NCBI GenBank assembly: GCA_011322445.1
Contig: DRMV01000008.1
Coordinates: 62,001-126,000 of the forward strand
Reading direction: 5' to 3'
DNA: 64,000 nt
Source of the DNA: Chloroflexota bacterium
Lineage (GTDB): Bacteria > Chloroflexota > Anaerolineae > Anaerolineales > DRMV01
Below, piece by piece: positions 1 through 8,384 of this stretch. The position numbers and the translations under genes were made by a program. How positions within the stretch are numbered: position 1 is the stretch's first letter; the number at the start of each line of letters is the position of its first letter. Below the pieces are notes generated by a model. The model ran no database searches. It was not told the origin of the DNA and saw nothing but the letters and a program-made list of their open reading frames with translations.

Positions 1-2509
1 TGGGCGCACCGAAGATCGACCACTTCGCGGAGTCATCCGGGAAGTCGGCGTAGCGCTTCAAGACCGCGGTCTTGTTGGTGGTGTCCACCTGGGTGAGGAT
101 GAAGGGGCCATTACCAACCCAGAAGTGACCGTATTCTTTGTAGAACTTCTGCAGGTTGGCGTAGCGGGTCTTCGCCTCGTCGGTGGTGATGTAGTTCTTC
201 AGCGTGGGGGCGTAAGGAATCGTATTGTTCTTGGCGGCCTCATCCAGATACTGAGCCAGGATCTTCAGGCTCGGGCCAGCGATGAAGCTCGTCCACTCGG
301 CCTTCTTCTTGTCAGCCTTGTCGCTGGAGAAGGCCAGTTTGCCATCGGCCTCAGCCGCAGCAGCGACGGAGAGCACGTCCCAACCCTGGGCGTGTTGCGG
401 GAACCAGGTGGTCACCAGGTTCTCGGCATCCAGCGTGGCCACGCCATCGTCGTAGGTCGCGATGGTCAGCGGGTCGGTGGAGACGATCTTCACACCCTTG
501 AAGTGGCTGAGATAAGCAGCCAGGTTGTCCGCAGCGCTCTCGTCGTAGATGGCGCTATCTTTCTTGCCGCGGTCAAAGGTGAGGATCATGTTGTACACGA
601 AGTCGCCCAGCGAGAGGTGGCTGCCATCCTGCCAGGTCACCTTCTGGAAGAGGTCCTTCGGGTAGGTCACGATGGAGACCATCTTGGCCGTCTTGTAGAG
701 GTCTTTGCCGGCCAGGTCGAAAGTAGCGGCATCCTGCTGAGACAGGAAGTCCACACCGTAGGCAGCCAGCGCAGCGGCCTTGTCGTCGGCCTTGTTGATC
801 TCGGCGACTTTGTCGGTCAACGCCTTCGCAGCGTCCTTGTCCTTGAAGTAGGCTTCGACGTCGACGTCCACGCCGTAGGCTTTCGCCAGGTCGGCCAGGT
901 ACGCCTTCACCGAATTCTCGTCAATGGTCTCAACTTTGCTCGCCAGATCTTTCGCGGTCGCCTTGGCCTTGTCAACCTTGTCCTTGGCGGCCTGGATCTT
1001 GGCGTTCATTTCATCGGCGGTGATCCACTTCTGGTTCTTGGCGTCCCAGTCAACCCAGGCGTCACCGGGCACGTCAATCTTGTCCACGAACTTCAGGTCA
1101 ACCCAGTCGAGGGTCTTCTGCACCGGGGTGCCCTTGACCACATCGATTTCGGCCTTCTCGATGCGCTCGGGGCGAGCCAGGCCAGTGTACGGATCCATGA
1201 AGACACCCTTGTCGTTGGTCGCAGCCTGCACGGCCAAGTCGTAGGCCCAGTTGCTGCCGTCGACAGGGTTCCACGGATCGATGAAGAGGCTCTTCTCGGC
1301 AAACTTGACCGTACCACCGGTCTTGTCAGCCCAGCGGATGGTGTAAGGCCAAATGTCAGAACCGCCAATGCCTGCCGCCAGGTCGTAGGCCACGCTCAGC
1401 CCCTTGCGATAGGGCTGGAAGCCAGTCAACATCACCACGAACATGTGGGTGTTCCAGGCGGTGAACATCTCGGCGGCCTTGCGCATCAGTTCGGTGCGTT
1501 CCTGGATGGTGTCGTACTGACCATTCCAGAGCTTCTTGGCAATCTCGAAGGCTTCCTTGGGCGGGTTGTAGGCCTGCCACAGCGGCACGCCGATGCCCAG
1601 TTTGGTGTAGAAGAAGCCCCAGTTGGAAGACTCGTCACGCGGAATCGCGGAGTTGCCCCACCCACCGATGTAGAGGTTCCAGGTGCCGTCGGTGGGGTCA
1701 CTGCCAAACACGATGGGGCTGGTCTCGTCGCGCGTCTTGTACTGGCGGTCGACGGTGAAGCCAGCCTTTTCCAACTGGTCAGAGAAGAGGTCACCGATCT
1801 GCTTGTTTTTCCAGAGGTCGGTGCGGATGAGGAAGTGGACTACAACGGGCTCGCCGTTCATGTACCACTTGCCGTCTTTCATCTCCGCGCCCAAAGCCTG
1901 CATGCGCTCGGCGATCACTTTGTCACCCTTTTCAGGGTTGTAGCGATATTTCGCCTCCAGTGCCTTCATCGTGTCGATGATGTTCACGTAGTCAGGCATG
2001 TTGGGCGAAAGTGCGCTGTACATCGGGGTCGCCAACCCGCCCTGGATGTTCTTCGCCACGTATTCGCGGTCCAGCAGCCAGTGCAGGGCTTCGCGGATCT
2101 GAGGATCATGGAAGGGGTTGAAGCCTTCCTTGAACTCAGTGGGGTTGACATGGATGTCAACCATGCTGCCGGTGGCCGTCTGGGCGGCTTCCAGGTCAGG
2201 GTTGCTCTTGACCTCTTTCAGCAGGTCGGGGTCAGTGAGCGTGTCGGCGTAGATATCCACATCGCCAGCCTTCAAGCGGGCAATCGCCTGCTCCTGGTCG
2301 AAGGTGGAAACCACGACCTCATCCACCCAGGCACCGGTGTGCGGCTTGGGGGTGGGGGTCGGCGGAGGCGTCGTCGGCTGCGGCGCCTGCGTCGCGGCCT
2401 CAGTCTGCTGAGGCGCAGGGGTCGGCGTCGCCTTCGGAGCGCAGGCGCCCAACACCATCGACGCCGCGATCAACAGGGCGAACACCGTAAACCAGAAACG
2501 CTTGCTCAT
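1..2509 (-). CDS. ABC transporter family-5 substrate-binding lipoprotein (C-terminus beyond window)
   Basis: The minus strand is open from an ATG at 2509, preceded by GGAGGAGAAAG, to the window edge, giving about 836 visible residues. A hydrophobic signal ends in the lipobox LGAC (Cys about residue 23). A Thr/Pro-rich linker and a peptide/nickel-type (SBP_bac_5) solute-binding fold follow, for example DREYVAKNIQGG and FLIRTDLWKNKQIGDL. It should be an extracytoplasmic lipid-anchored receptor for an oligopeptide-type importer whose permease genes would lie off-window. It is long for the family (usually 500-600 aa). Roughly residues 485-590 form an Ala/Lys/Asp-rich helical insertion inside the fold. 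Ligand unknown. Confidence 0.85.
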   Translation of the reverse strand, partial: MSKRFWFTVFALLIAASMVLGACAPKATPTPAPQQTEAATQAPQPTTPPPTPTPKPHTGAWVDEVVVSTFDQEQAIARLKAGDVDIYADTLTDPDLLKEVKSNPDLEAAQTATGSMVDIHVNPTEFKEGFNPFHDPQIREALHWLLDREYVAKNIQGGLATPMYSALSPNMPDYVNIIDTMKALEAKYRYNPEKGDKVIAERMQALGAEMKDGKWYMNGEPVVVHFLIRTDLWKNKQIGDLFSDQLEKAGFTVDRQYKTRDETSPIVFGSDPTDGTWNLYIGGWGNSAIPRDESSNWGFFYTKLGIGVPLWQAYNPPKEAFEIAKKLWNGQYDTIQERTELMRKAAEMFTAWNTHMFVVMLTGFQPYRKGLSVAYDLAAGIGGSDIWPYTIRWADKTGGTVKFAEKSLFIDPWNPVDGSNWAYDLAVQAATNDKGVFMDPYTGLARPERIEKAEIDVVKGTPVQKTLDWVDLKFVDKIDVPGDAWVDWDAKNQKWITADEMNAKIQAAKDKVDKAKATAKDLASKVETIDENSVKAYLADLAKAYGVDVDVEAYFKDKDAAKALTDKVAEINKADDKAAALAAYGVDFLSQQDAATFDLAGKDLYKTAKMVSIVTYPKDLFQKVTWQDGSHLSLGDFVYNMILTFDRGKKDSAIYDESAADNLAAYLSHFKGVKIVSTDPLTIATYDDGVATLDAENLVTTWFPQHAQGWDVLSVAAAAEADGKLAFSSDKADKKKAEWTSFIAGPSLKILAQYLDEAAKNNTIPYAPTLKNYITTDEAKTRYANLQKFYKEYGHFWVGNGPFILTQVDTTNKTAVLKRYADFPDDSAKWSIFGAP

Positions 2510-2627
2510 CTTTCTCCTCCTAAAAGGTTAGGTAGGGAATAAAACGGGAACTACAGGGGACTCGTACGCGTCGCGTCACACTCTTCCGCTGTCTGCACCA
2601 CCTCCTTTCGTCTCATTACGCGGTGTA

Positions 2628-2656
2628 AAAATAGCACAAACACCGATGGAAGTCAA
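2628..2656 (-). promoter_or_regulatory. Sigma-70-type promoter of the solute-binding protein gene
   Basis: On the minus strand TTGACT and TATTTT are separated by 17 bp, about 120 bp upstream of the ATG. It is the best-scoring promoter by eye in the gap between the solute-binding protein gene and the LysM gene end. The rest of the gap shows nothing gene-like. Confidence 0.55.
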
Positions 2657-2689
2657 GAAACGCTACGCCTTGCACCTGCCTATGCGAAA

Positions 2690-2720
2690 GGCCTGGGGGG
2701 CACGTCGGCCCCCACAGGCC
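2690..2720 (-). terminator. Hairpin downstream of the rho-LysM operon
   Basis: A GC-rich inverted repeat (GGCCT plus a G run against a C run plus AGGCC, with a short ACGTC loop) lies just past the stop of the LysM/M23 gene. On the minus strand only TTTCG follows, so intrinsic termination may be weak. Confidence 0.4.
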
Positions 2721-2735
2721 ATATCTGCCACTCTC

Positions 2736-3755
2736 TTACGGCGGCGGTAGCACCGTCCACGGGTTGATAAAGCCGCCTTTGTAGCGCACTTCAAAGTGCA
2801 AGTGTGGGCCAGTCGAATTGCCCGTCGAGCCACCCAGGCCAATCAATTGCCCCTGAAAAACGCTCTGACCGCAATGCACATTGACCTGGCTCAAGTGCGC
2901 GTAAAGCGTCTGATAGCCGTTACCGTGGTCGATCATGATCATGTTGCCATAACCCACGGTCGACCAGCCTGCAAACACCACCACGCCCGCATCGGCCGCA
3001 TAGATAGGGCCGCCAACCCACGTCGCCAGGTCCACAGCCAGATGACTGGGGCCATAATTGTTGCCCACCAGGCGATGGAGCGGCGTCGGCCAGACAAACG
3101 TCCCGCTGCCCACCGCGCCCGTGTAGCCGCCAGGGCAGGCGCCCGGCCCAAGGTAACCCAACGACACGCCAGCCTTGCCGCGCGGAATGGTCGGCACCAC
3201 CCACTGCTTGAAGGGGCGGCGGCCACCAGGCACCATCACCCACGTGCCGGGTTCCACCTTCGGGTTCAACGGGTCAATGTGGTTCCCTTCAAAATCCCGA
3301 ATGGCTTCTGGGGTGCTGTGGAACTTCCTGGCTACACTTTCAAAAGTGTCGCCCTTTTCCCACTTGTAATACACGCCGTTGACCGGCGGAATTTTGAGTT
3401 TCTTCCCCGGCGCAAGCAAGTCGGGGTTGTCGCGCAACACACCATAATTAGCCCACAGCAGGGTTTCCGGCGTGATGCCAAAACGGCGGGCAATGCTGAA
3501 CAACGAATCGCCCATTTGTACGGTGTAGTCAATGACATCAACCCGCGAGCGCGCCGGGATGATGGTGTGCAACAGGAAATCCCGATGAATGCCCGTGCTC
3601 GTCGGGTTGTCGATCAACGGCGGCATGACCACAGGCACACCGCCACTCCCCTCGGGGGAACTCAAAGGGCCAGAAGCCCACGCTGCACCCAACGGCAGCA
3701 ACAGCACCACCGCGGCAAGCAGCACAGCAACCAGCCCGTGTAGTTTACGTAACAT
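2736..3755 (-). CDS. LysM and M23-family peptidoglycan endopeptidase, secreted
   Basis: The 339-aa protein starts with a signal peptide (about residues 1-28, ending AAWASG). Two LysM modules follow (about 78-125, starting DYTVQMGDSLFSIA, and 130-178). The C-terminus is a lysostaphin-type M23 metallopeptidase with zinc-ligand motifs SHLAVDLATW and GPHLHFEV. LysM binds cell-wall glycan and the M23 domain cuts peptide cross-links, so a cell-wall remodelling role outside the membrane is likely. Its ATG lies 2 bp after the rho stop and its ribosome site (GAGGAG) is inside rho, so the two genes are translationally coupled. Confidence 0.9.
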   Translation of the reverse strand: MLRKLHGLVAVLLAAVVLLLPLGAAWASGPLSSPEGSGGVPVVMPPLIDNPTSTGIHRDFLLHTIIPARSRVDVIDYTVQMGDSLFSIARRFGITPETLLWANYGVLRDNPDLLAPGKKLKIPPVNGVYYKWEKGDTFESVARKFHSTPEAIRDFEGNHIDPLNPKVEPGTWVMVPGGRRPFKQWVVPTIPRGKAGVSLGYLGPGACPGGYTGAVGSGTFVWPTPLHRLVGNNYGPSHLAVDLATWVGGPIYAADAGVVVFAGWSTVGYGNMIMIDHGNGYQTLYAHLSQVNVHCGQSVFQGQLIGLGGSTGNSTGPHLHFEVRYKGGFINPWTVLPPP

Positions 3756-3757
3756 GG

Positions 3758-5035
3758 CTAAATCTCCTCGTGAAGCGTTTCCAGGAATTCCATATTATCG
3801 CGCGTCTTGCGCAAACGCTCCAGAATCGCTTCGGTTGCCATTGTGATATCCATGCCCGCGCCATGGGGCGGCGGGGTAATCATCTGCTGGAACATGCGGC
3901 GCATCAGCCACACGCGTTGCGTGATGTCGGGGCCAAGCAACACCTCTTCTCGGCGGGTGCCCGAGCGCTCAATATCGATCGCCGGGAAGATGCGGCGTTC
4001 CTGCAGCCGCCGCGAGAGGTGCAATTCCATATTGCCCGTACCTTTGAACTCCTCATACACCACATCGTCCAGCCGCGAGCCGGTATCGACCAGACAGGTA
4101 GCGATAATGGTCAGCGAACCGCCATCCTCAATATTACGCGCCGCCCCAAAGAACTGCTTGGGCGGATACAGCGCCGAAGGGTCAATACCGCCGGAAAGCG
4201 TCCGGCCCGAGGGTGTGACCACCAAATTGTAAGCCCGGGCCAGCCGAGTGATGGAATCTAACAAAATCACCACATCGCGGCCAATTTCTACCAGGCGCTT
4301 GGCGCGCTCTAAGGCAACCTCGGCCACACGCACATGCTCTGTCACCGGCTCGTCGAAAGTCGCCGCAATCACTTCAGCGTCCACTGAGCGGTCCATATCC
4401 GTGACTTCCTCAGGCCGCTCGCCGATCAGGGCCACCATCAAATGCACGTCAGGGTAACGCTGCGAAATGGCATTGGCAATCTGCTTGAGAATGGTGGTCT
4501 TACCTGCCTTGGGCGGCGAAACAATCAAGCCACGCTGGCCGCGCCCGATCGGTGCCACCAGATTGATCAAACGGGTAGCCAGGGCATGCCGGTCGGTTTC
4601 GAGGTCAAAGCGCTCGTCGGGGTAAATCGGCACCAGCGACTCGAAACGCGGGCGGTGCAACGCCTCTTCGGGCGGCAAGCCATTGATGGTTTCGATTCGG
4701 CTCAGGCCATAATAGCGGCCACTTTCCCGCGGGGGGCGCACATAACCAATGATCAAATCCCCGTTCCGCAAATTGTAACGGCGAATCTGCGTCGGCGAGA
4801 CGTACACATCATCTGGGCCGGCACGGTAATGCTGCGTGCGCAGGAAGCCCACGCCCTCGTTCATAATTTCCAGCACCCCACCGCGGAGTTCCAACCCTTC
4901 CGCTTCGGCCTCGGCTCGGCGGATGGCAATCAGCAGTTCCTCTTTCTTCATCCGCCACGCGCGGGGAATGCCCATTTCACGGGCTTTTTGGCGTAAGTCG
5001 GCCAACGAATGTTTTTGCAGTTCTGAAATCTCCAT
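3758..5035 (-). CDS. rho: Transcription termination factor Rho
   Basis: The 425-aa protein (from MEISELQKHS) has an N-terminal Rho_N helical domain, a cold-shock-type RNA-binding domain (about 55-125) and the hexameric ATPase core. The core shows Walker A SPPKAGKTTI, LLDSITRLARAYN and the secondary RNA-binding/Q-loop region around PSGRTLSGGIDPSAL. The length is normal for Rho without a large insertion. A longer reading from 5107 adds a non-conserved leader, so the ATG at 5035 is preferred although its ribosome site is weak. It drives RNA-dependent ATP hydrolysis and transcript release. Confidence 0.95.
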   Translation of the reverse strand: MEISELQKHSLADLRQKAREMGIPRAWRMKKEELLIAIRRAEAEAEGLELRGGVLEIMNEGVGFLRTQHYRAGPDDVYVSPTQIRRYNLRNGDLIIGYVRPPRESGRYYGLSRIETINGLPPEEALHRPRFESLVPIYPDERFDLETDRHALATRLINLVAPIGRGQRGLIVSPPKAGKTTILKQIANAISQRYPDVHLMVALIGERPEEVTDMDRSVDAEVIAATFDEPVTEHVRVAEVALERAKRLVEIGRDVVILLDSITRLARAYNLVVTPSGRTLSGGIDPSALYPPKQFFGAARNIEDGGSLTIIATCLVDTGSRLDDVVYEEFKGTGNMELHLSRRLQERRIFPAIDIERSGTRREEVLLGPDITQRVWLMRRMFQQMITPPPHGAGMDITMATEAILERLRKTRDNMEFLETLHEEI

Positions 5036-5223
5036 ATTGTCAATCCGTTTCAAAAGGAATGCCGCCGTCCACAGCCAACTGCCGGACAGCCTTCGAATAC
5101 ACACCACAAAGCCGGCCTCGCCGAGGCCTCTTTGGGAACATGCTCATTTACATCGCAAGGGGGAAGAAGGGGGAATAGTCATCACAACATCAGCGCGCTT
5201 TTCAACCACCGCCGCGCAGCCGC

Positions 5224-5252
5224 ATTATAGCACGCCCCGAAAGGTTGTGCAA
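5224..5252 (-). promoter_or_regulatory. Promoter of rho
   Basis: On the minus strand TTGCAC, a 17-bp spacer and a perfect TATAAT. Transcription would start near 5217 and leave a leader of about 180 nt before the rho ATG, room for the autogenous control common for rho. No known leader motif was recognised. Confidence 0.65.
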
Positions 5253-5290
5253 GCATCGACGCAAGGAAAAACACAGTTTCAGCGCGATGC

Positions 5291-5319
5291 TTGACGCCCT
5301 TCCGAAAGGCTGCTATAAT
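5291..5319 (+). promoter_or_regulatory. Promoter of the initiator tRNA gene
   Basis: TTGACG, a 17-bp spacer and TATAAT lie 32 bp before the mature tRNA 5' end. It is divergent from the rho promoter, and together the two occupy the whole 315-bp gap. Confidence 0.75.
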
Positions 5320-5350
5320 TTCGCCCGCACCCGAAAGGGGCATCCAACAT

Positions 5351-5422
5351 TGCGGGGTGGAGCAGTGGAAGCTCGTCGGGCTCATAACCCGAAGGTCGCA
5401 GGTTCGAATCCTGCCCCCGCTA
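5351..5422 (+). tRNA. Initiator tRNA-fMet (CAT anticodon)
   Basis: It folds as a cloverleaf with anticodon loop CTCATAA flanked by three consecutive G:C pairs (GGG/CCC). Position 1:72 is an unpaired T.T. Both features mark initiator rather than elongator tRNA. The T arm is GCAGG-TTCGAAT-CCTGC. The D loop is short. CCA is not fully encoded (ACCTG follows). Confidence 0.92.
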
Positions 5423-5461
5423 CCTGAAAACGCCGTCCTCTCAAGGGCGGCGTTTGGCGTT

Positions 5462-6430
5462 TCAGGCATTGGCCTGATGCAACAAAGGCGCACCCCGCAA
5501 CCCGGCCAGCAAATTCGCCACCGCCACTTCGGCCATCCGGCGGCGGGTGGTGTGGGTTGCCGAACCAATGTGCGGCGTAATCAGGCAGTTTGGCAGGCGA
5601 TAAAGGGGGTGTTCAGGCGGCAACGGCTCCGGGTCCGTCACATCCAGGGCTGCCCCTGCAATCCAGCCTTCCCGCAACGCCCGCACCAGGGCTTCAGTCT
5701 GCACCACCGGCCCGCGTGCCATGTTCACCAGATAAGCGGTGGGCTTCATGCGTCGCAGGGCGGCTTCCCCTACCATGCCCCGGGTTTCAGGCGTTAGCGG
5801 CACATGCAGGCTGAGAAAATTGCTTTCGGCTAAGAGCGTCTCCCACGGCACACGTGCAGCATCCCAGGCGGCCTCGGCTTCCGGCTTCGGTGAACGGCTG
5901 GTGTAGAGAATCCGCATTCCAAAGGCATGGGCGCGGCGGGCCACAGCAGCCCCAATCTGCCCCAGGCCCAAAATGCCCAGGGTGCTGCCGTGCAATTCAG
6001 CCCCCAGCCAGGCGTCAGGGCGCCACAACCCCCAGCGGCCCGCGCGGGCATCTTCCGCCGCAGTCAACACCCCGCGCACCATCGCCAGCAAGAGGGCAAA
6101 GGTCATATCGGCCACCGCCTCGGTCAGCACCCCCGGCGTGTGTCCCACCACAACGCCTCGGCGGGAACAAGCCTCTAAATCGATGTTGTCGACCCCTACA
6201 GCAAGGTTGGAAACCACCTTCAAGCGCGGCATTTGGGCCAGCAAAGCCTCATCCACGGGGTCAATGAGCCATGTCAACAACCCTTCGACCTCGGCAAAGT
6301 AGGGCCGCAGGCTGGCATCCACACCCGCGACGTCAGCGGGGCCAATCACCAAACGCACCGCCGCGCGCAACGGCGCCACCCAGGTTTCGGGCATGGGATG
6401 TGTCAAAATCACCAGGGGCTTTTGTGGCAC
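5462..6430 (-). CDS. D-isomer-specific 2-hydroxyacid dehydrogenase (glyoxylate/hydroxypyruvate reductase-like)
   Basis: The 322-aa protein has the flavodoxin-like catalytic domain in two halves around a Rossmann NAD(P)-binding domain with LGILGLGQIGAAVARRA (about residues 148-164). The family catalytic residues are recognisable: Arg in VNMARGPVVQ, Glu in DPEPLPPEHPL and His in LITPHIGSATH. It should reduce 2-keto acids such as glyoxylate or hydroxypyruvate in the cytoplasm; the substrate cannot be read from sequence. The start gives the full family N-terminus. It is divergent from glnA. Confidence 0.88.
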   Translation of the reverse strand: MPQKPLVILTHPMPETWVAPLRAAVRLVIGPADVAGVDASLRPYFAEVEGLLTWLIDPVDEALLAQMPRLKVVSNLAVGVDNIDLEACSRRGVVVGHTPGVLTEAVADMTFALLLAMVRGVLTAAEDARAGRWGLWRPDAWLGAELHGSTLGILGLGQIGAAVARRAHAFGMRILYTSRSPKPEAEAAWDAARVPWETLLAESNFLSLHVPLTPETRGMVGEAALRRMKPTAYLVNMARGPVVQTEALVRALREGWIAGAALDVTDPEPLPPEHPLYRLPNCLITPHIGSATHTTRRRMAEVAVANLLAGLRGAPLLHQANA

Positions 6431-6492
6431 AAATCACCTCCAGAGGTGGACTTGTCGCGATTGTATCACGGCCAGCGTTTTTCTCGCTGCCC

Positions 6493-6520
6493 TTGACAAA
6501 TTCGCCATTTTCACTACAAT
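6493..6520 (+). promoter_or_regulatory. Promoter of the glnA transcript
   Basis: TTGACA and TACAAT with a 16-bp spacer. Start near 6527 would give a 5' leader of about 395 nt. Confidence 0.75.
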
Positions 6521-6526
6521 TTCCCC

Positions 6527-6921
6527 AACCTGGGGGCGGTACAACAGCATGGGAGAGTAGCGGCTGAGTCTCACGGTAGCCCGGCACGCCGCCGTGAGAT
6601 AACGAGGTGGAGGTTCCACTCCGCGAGGAGTGTGCTAACCCCGGCTTTAGGCCGGGGGAAAATCGGGTAGATCAGCGGATGCCTCCGAGGCCTGGCCACG
6701 GGCCTCCTCTTCCCCTTCAGAGCAAGAACGCACCCGAAAACCATCCGGCGACGGGCGGGACAAGGGGCGTTCAGTGGCACAGAGCGCCGCGGCGCTCTGT
6801 TGTGGTATGGAAGGGGCACCACCCGTGGGCTACCGGAAAGCCATTGTTCCGGAATGCAACCCCCAGGGGAACCCCCGCGGGGTTGTTGTGTTTTAATCGC
6901 TTCTTTCGTAAGGAGGAAACC
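6527..6921 (+). promoter_or_regulatory. Long structured 5' leader of glnA, possible riboswitch or other RNA regulator
   Basis: Between promoter and start codon lie at least four strong hairpins. They are CTCACGG/CCGTGAG (6570-6598), CACTCC-GCGA-GGAGTG with a GNRA tetraloop (6617-6632), CCCCGGC/GCCGGGG (6639-6657), and a 10-bp perfect stem with a GC centre (6779-6800, ACAGAGCGCC arm). No ORF in it has a credible ribosome site. A few stretches recall T-box signatures, but the antiterminator motif is not intact. The class is unidentified; control of glnA by nitrogen or glutamine status is inferred from position only. Confidence 0.55.
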
Positions 6922-8262
6922 ATGGCGAAGCACGAACTTCTCTCACGCGTCCAAGAAGATGGGGTCAAATTCATTTCCCTGCAATTCGTCGACGTGACAG
7001 GCGCCGTCAAGAGCGTGGATATTCCGGCCTCGCGGCTGGACGAAGCGCTGGAAGATGGCATCTGGTTCGACGGCTCTTCGGTCGAGGGGTACGCCCGCAT
7101 TCAGGAAAGCGATATGTGGCTGATTCTCAACCCCGAGACCTACGCCGTGCTGCCGTGGTCGCCGGAAGAGCGTCGCCGGGCGCGCATCTTCTGCGATGTT
7201 TATCACCCCGACGGCACACCCTTCGAAGGCGACCCCCGCGGGCGCCTCAAGCGCTACCTCCAGGCGTTGCAAGAGAAACACGGCTGGGTGTTCAACATCG
7301 GCCCTGAACCCGAGTTCTTCCTTTTCAAACGCAACGGCGGCGACGCGCTTCACCCTGTGCCTCACGATGTCGGCGGCTACTTCGACTTTTCCGCCAACGA
7401 CGAGGCCGTACGGGTACGCACCGAACTCATGGAGGCCTTGACCGGTATGGGCCTGAACGTCGAAATGGGGCACCACGAGGTCGCCCTGGGGCAGCACGAA
7501 ATTGACTTCCGCTTCGCCGATGCCCTCACCACCGCCGACAACGTCTTGACCATGAAATATACCGTCAAGGCCATCGCCCACCAGCACGGGTTGGTTGCCT
7601 CTTTTATGCCCAAGCCCATCTTCGGCATCAACGGCTCGGGAATGCACTGCCACCAGTCGGTCTTCGACACCGCGGGCGAAAACCTGTTCTACGATGCCAA
7701 TGACCCCTACCATCTTTCCAAACTGGCCTACGGCTTCATCGCCGGGCAACTGAAGCACGCCCGCGCCCTGGCCGCGGTAGTCGCCCCTACGGTCAACTCT
7801 TACAAACGCTTAGTGCCCGGCTACGAAGCGCCGGTTTACATCGCCTGGGCGCAGATCAACCGCTCGGCGCTCATCCGCATTCCGCGGTACACCCCCGGTC
7901 GTGAAAAAGCCACCCGCGCCGAACTACGCTTCCCCGACCCCTCGGCCAACCCTTACCTGGCCTTCCTGGTGATGATTGCCGCGGCGGTGGACGGCATCGA
8001 AAACGGTATCACCTGCCCGCCGCCCATGAACAACGTCAACCTCTACGAACTTTCTCCCGAAGAGCGCCGCGCCAAAGGCATCCGCGAACTGCCCGGCTTC
8101 CTGAGCGAAGCCCTCGACGAACTGGGAGCCGACACCGTGCTGCGCGAGGCCCTGGGCGACGTGCTCTACGATGCTTTCATGCGCGCCAAGCGCGCCGAAG
8201 TGGAAGCCTTCCGCATGCGCGTCACCGATTGGGAAGTGGAACGCTACCTGGAAACGGCCTAA
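6922..8262 (+). CDS. glnA: Glutamine synthetase type I
   Basis: The 446-aa enzyme condenses glutamate and ammonia using ATP. Visible hallmarks are the beta-grasp N-domain with FDGSSVEGYARIQESD, the metal-binding glutamates in GPEPEFFLFK, the ammonium/glutamate region with GINGSGMHCHQS, and RIPRYTPG. The length and absence of an obvious adenylylation-loop insertion suggest the GSI-alpha subtype, usually controlled by feedback and transcription. The ATG follows AAGGAGGAAACC. An in-frame upstream extension to 6607 runs through the structured leader and is not coding. Confidence 0.95.
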   Translation: MAKHELLSRVQEDGVKFISLQFVDVTGAVKSVDIPASRLDEALEDGIWFDGSSVEGYARIQESDMWLILNPETYAVLPWSPEERRRARIFCDVYHPDGTPFEGDPRGRLKRYLQALQEKHGWVFNIGPEPEFFLFKRNGGDALHPVPHDVGGYFDFSANDEAVRVRTELMEALTGMGLNVEMGHHEVALGQHEIDFRFADALTTADNVLTMKYTVKAIAHQHGLVASFMPKPIFGINGSGMHCHQSVFDTAGENLFYDANDPYHLSKLAYGFIAGQLKHARALAAVVAPTVNSYKRLVPGYEAPVYIAWAQINRSALIRIPRYTPGREKATRAELRFPDPSANPYLAFLVMIAAAVDGIENGITCPPPMNNVNLYELSPEERRAKGIRELPGFLSEALDELGADTVLREALGDVLYDAFMRAKRAEVEAFRMRVTDWEVERYLETA

Positions 8263-8384
8263 CCCCCCGAACCCGCCTGACCTGCCGGGCCCGGGAACCC
8301 CTCCGGGCCCGTTTGCTTTCCCAAAGCAGGCCGTTTTCTGATAAAATGAAGCAAACCACGGCAACGGCACACGCCGGAGGACTT

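Noticed and set aside
125-2542. 805-aa plus-strand ORF
   Set aside because: It is antisense to the solute-binding lipoprotein, whose frame has a signal peptide, lipobox and family motifs; the plus-strand translation is low-complexity shadow sequence.
6551-6640. T-box riboswitch before glnA
   Set aside because: GGGAGAGTAG and AACGAGGTGG recall T-box blocks, but the conserved TGGNACC antiterminator bulge is interrupted and the gene is not a usual T-box target.
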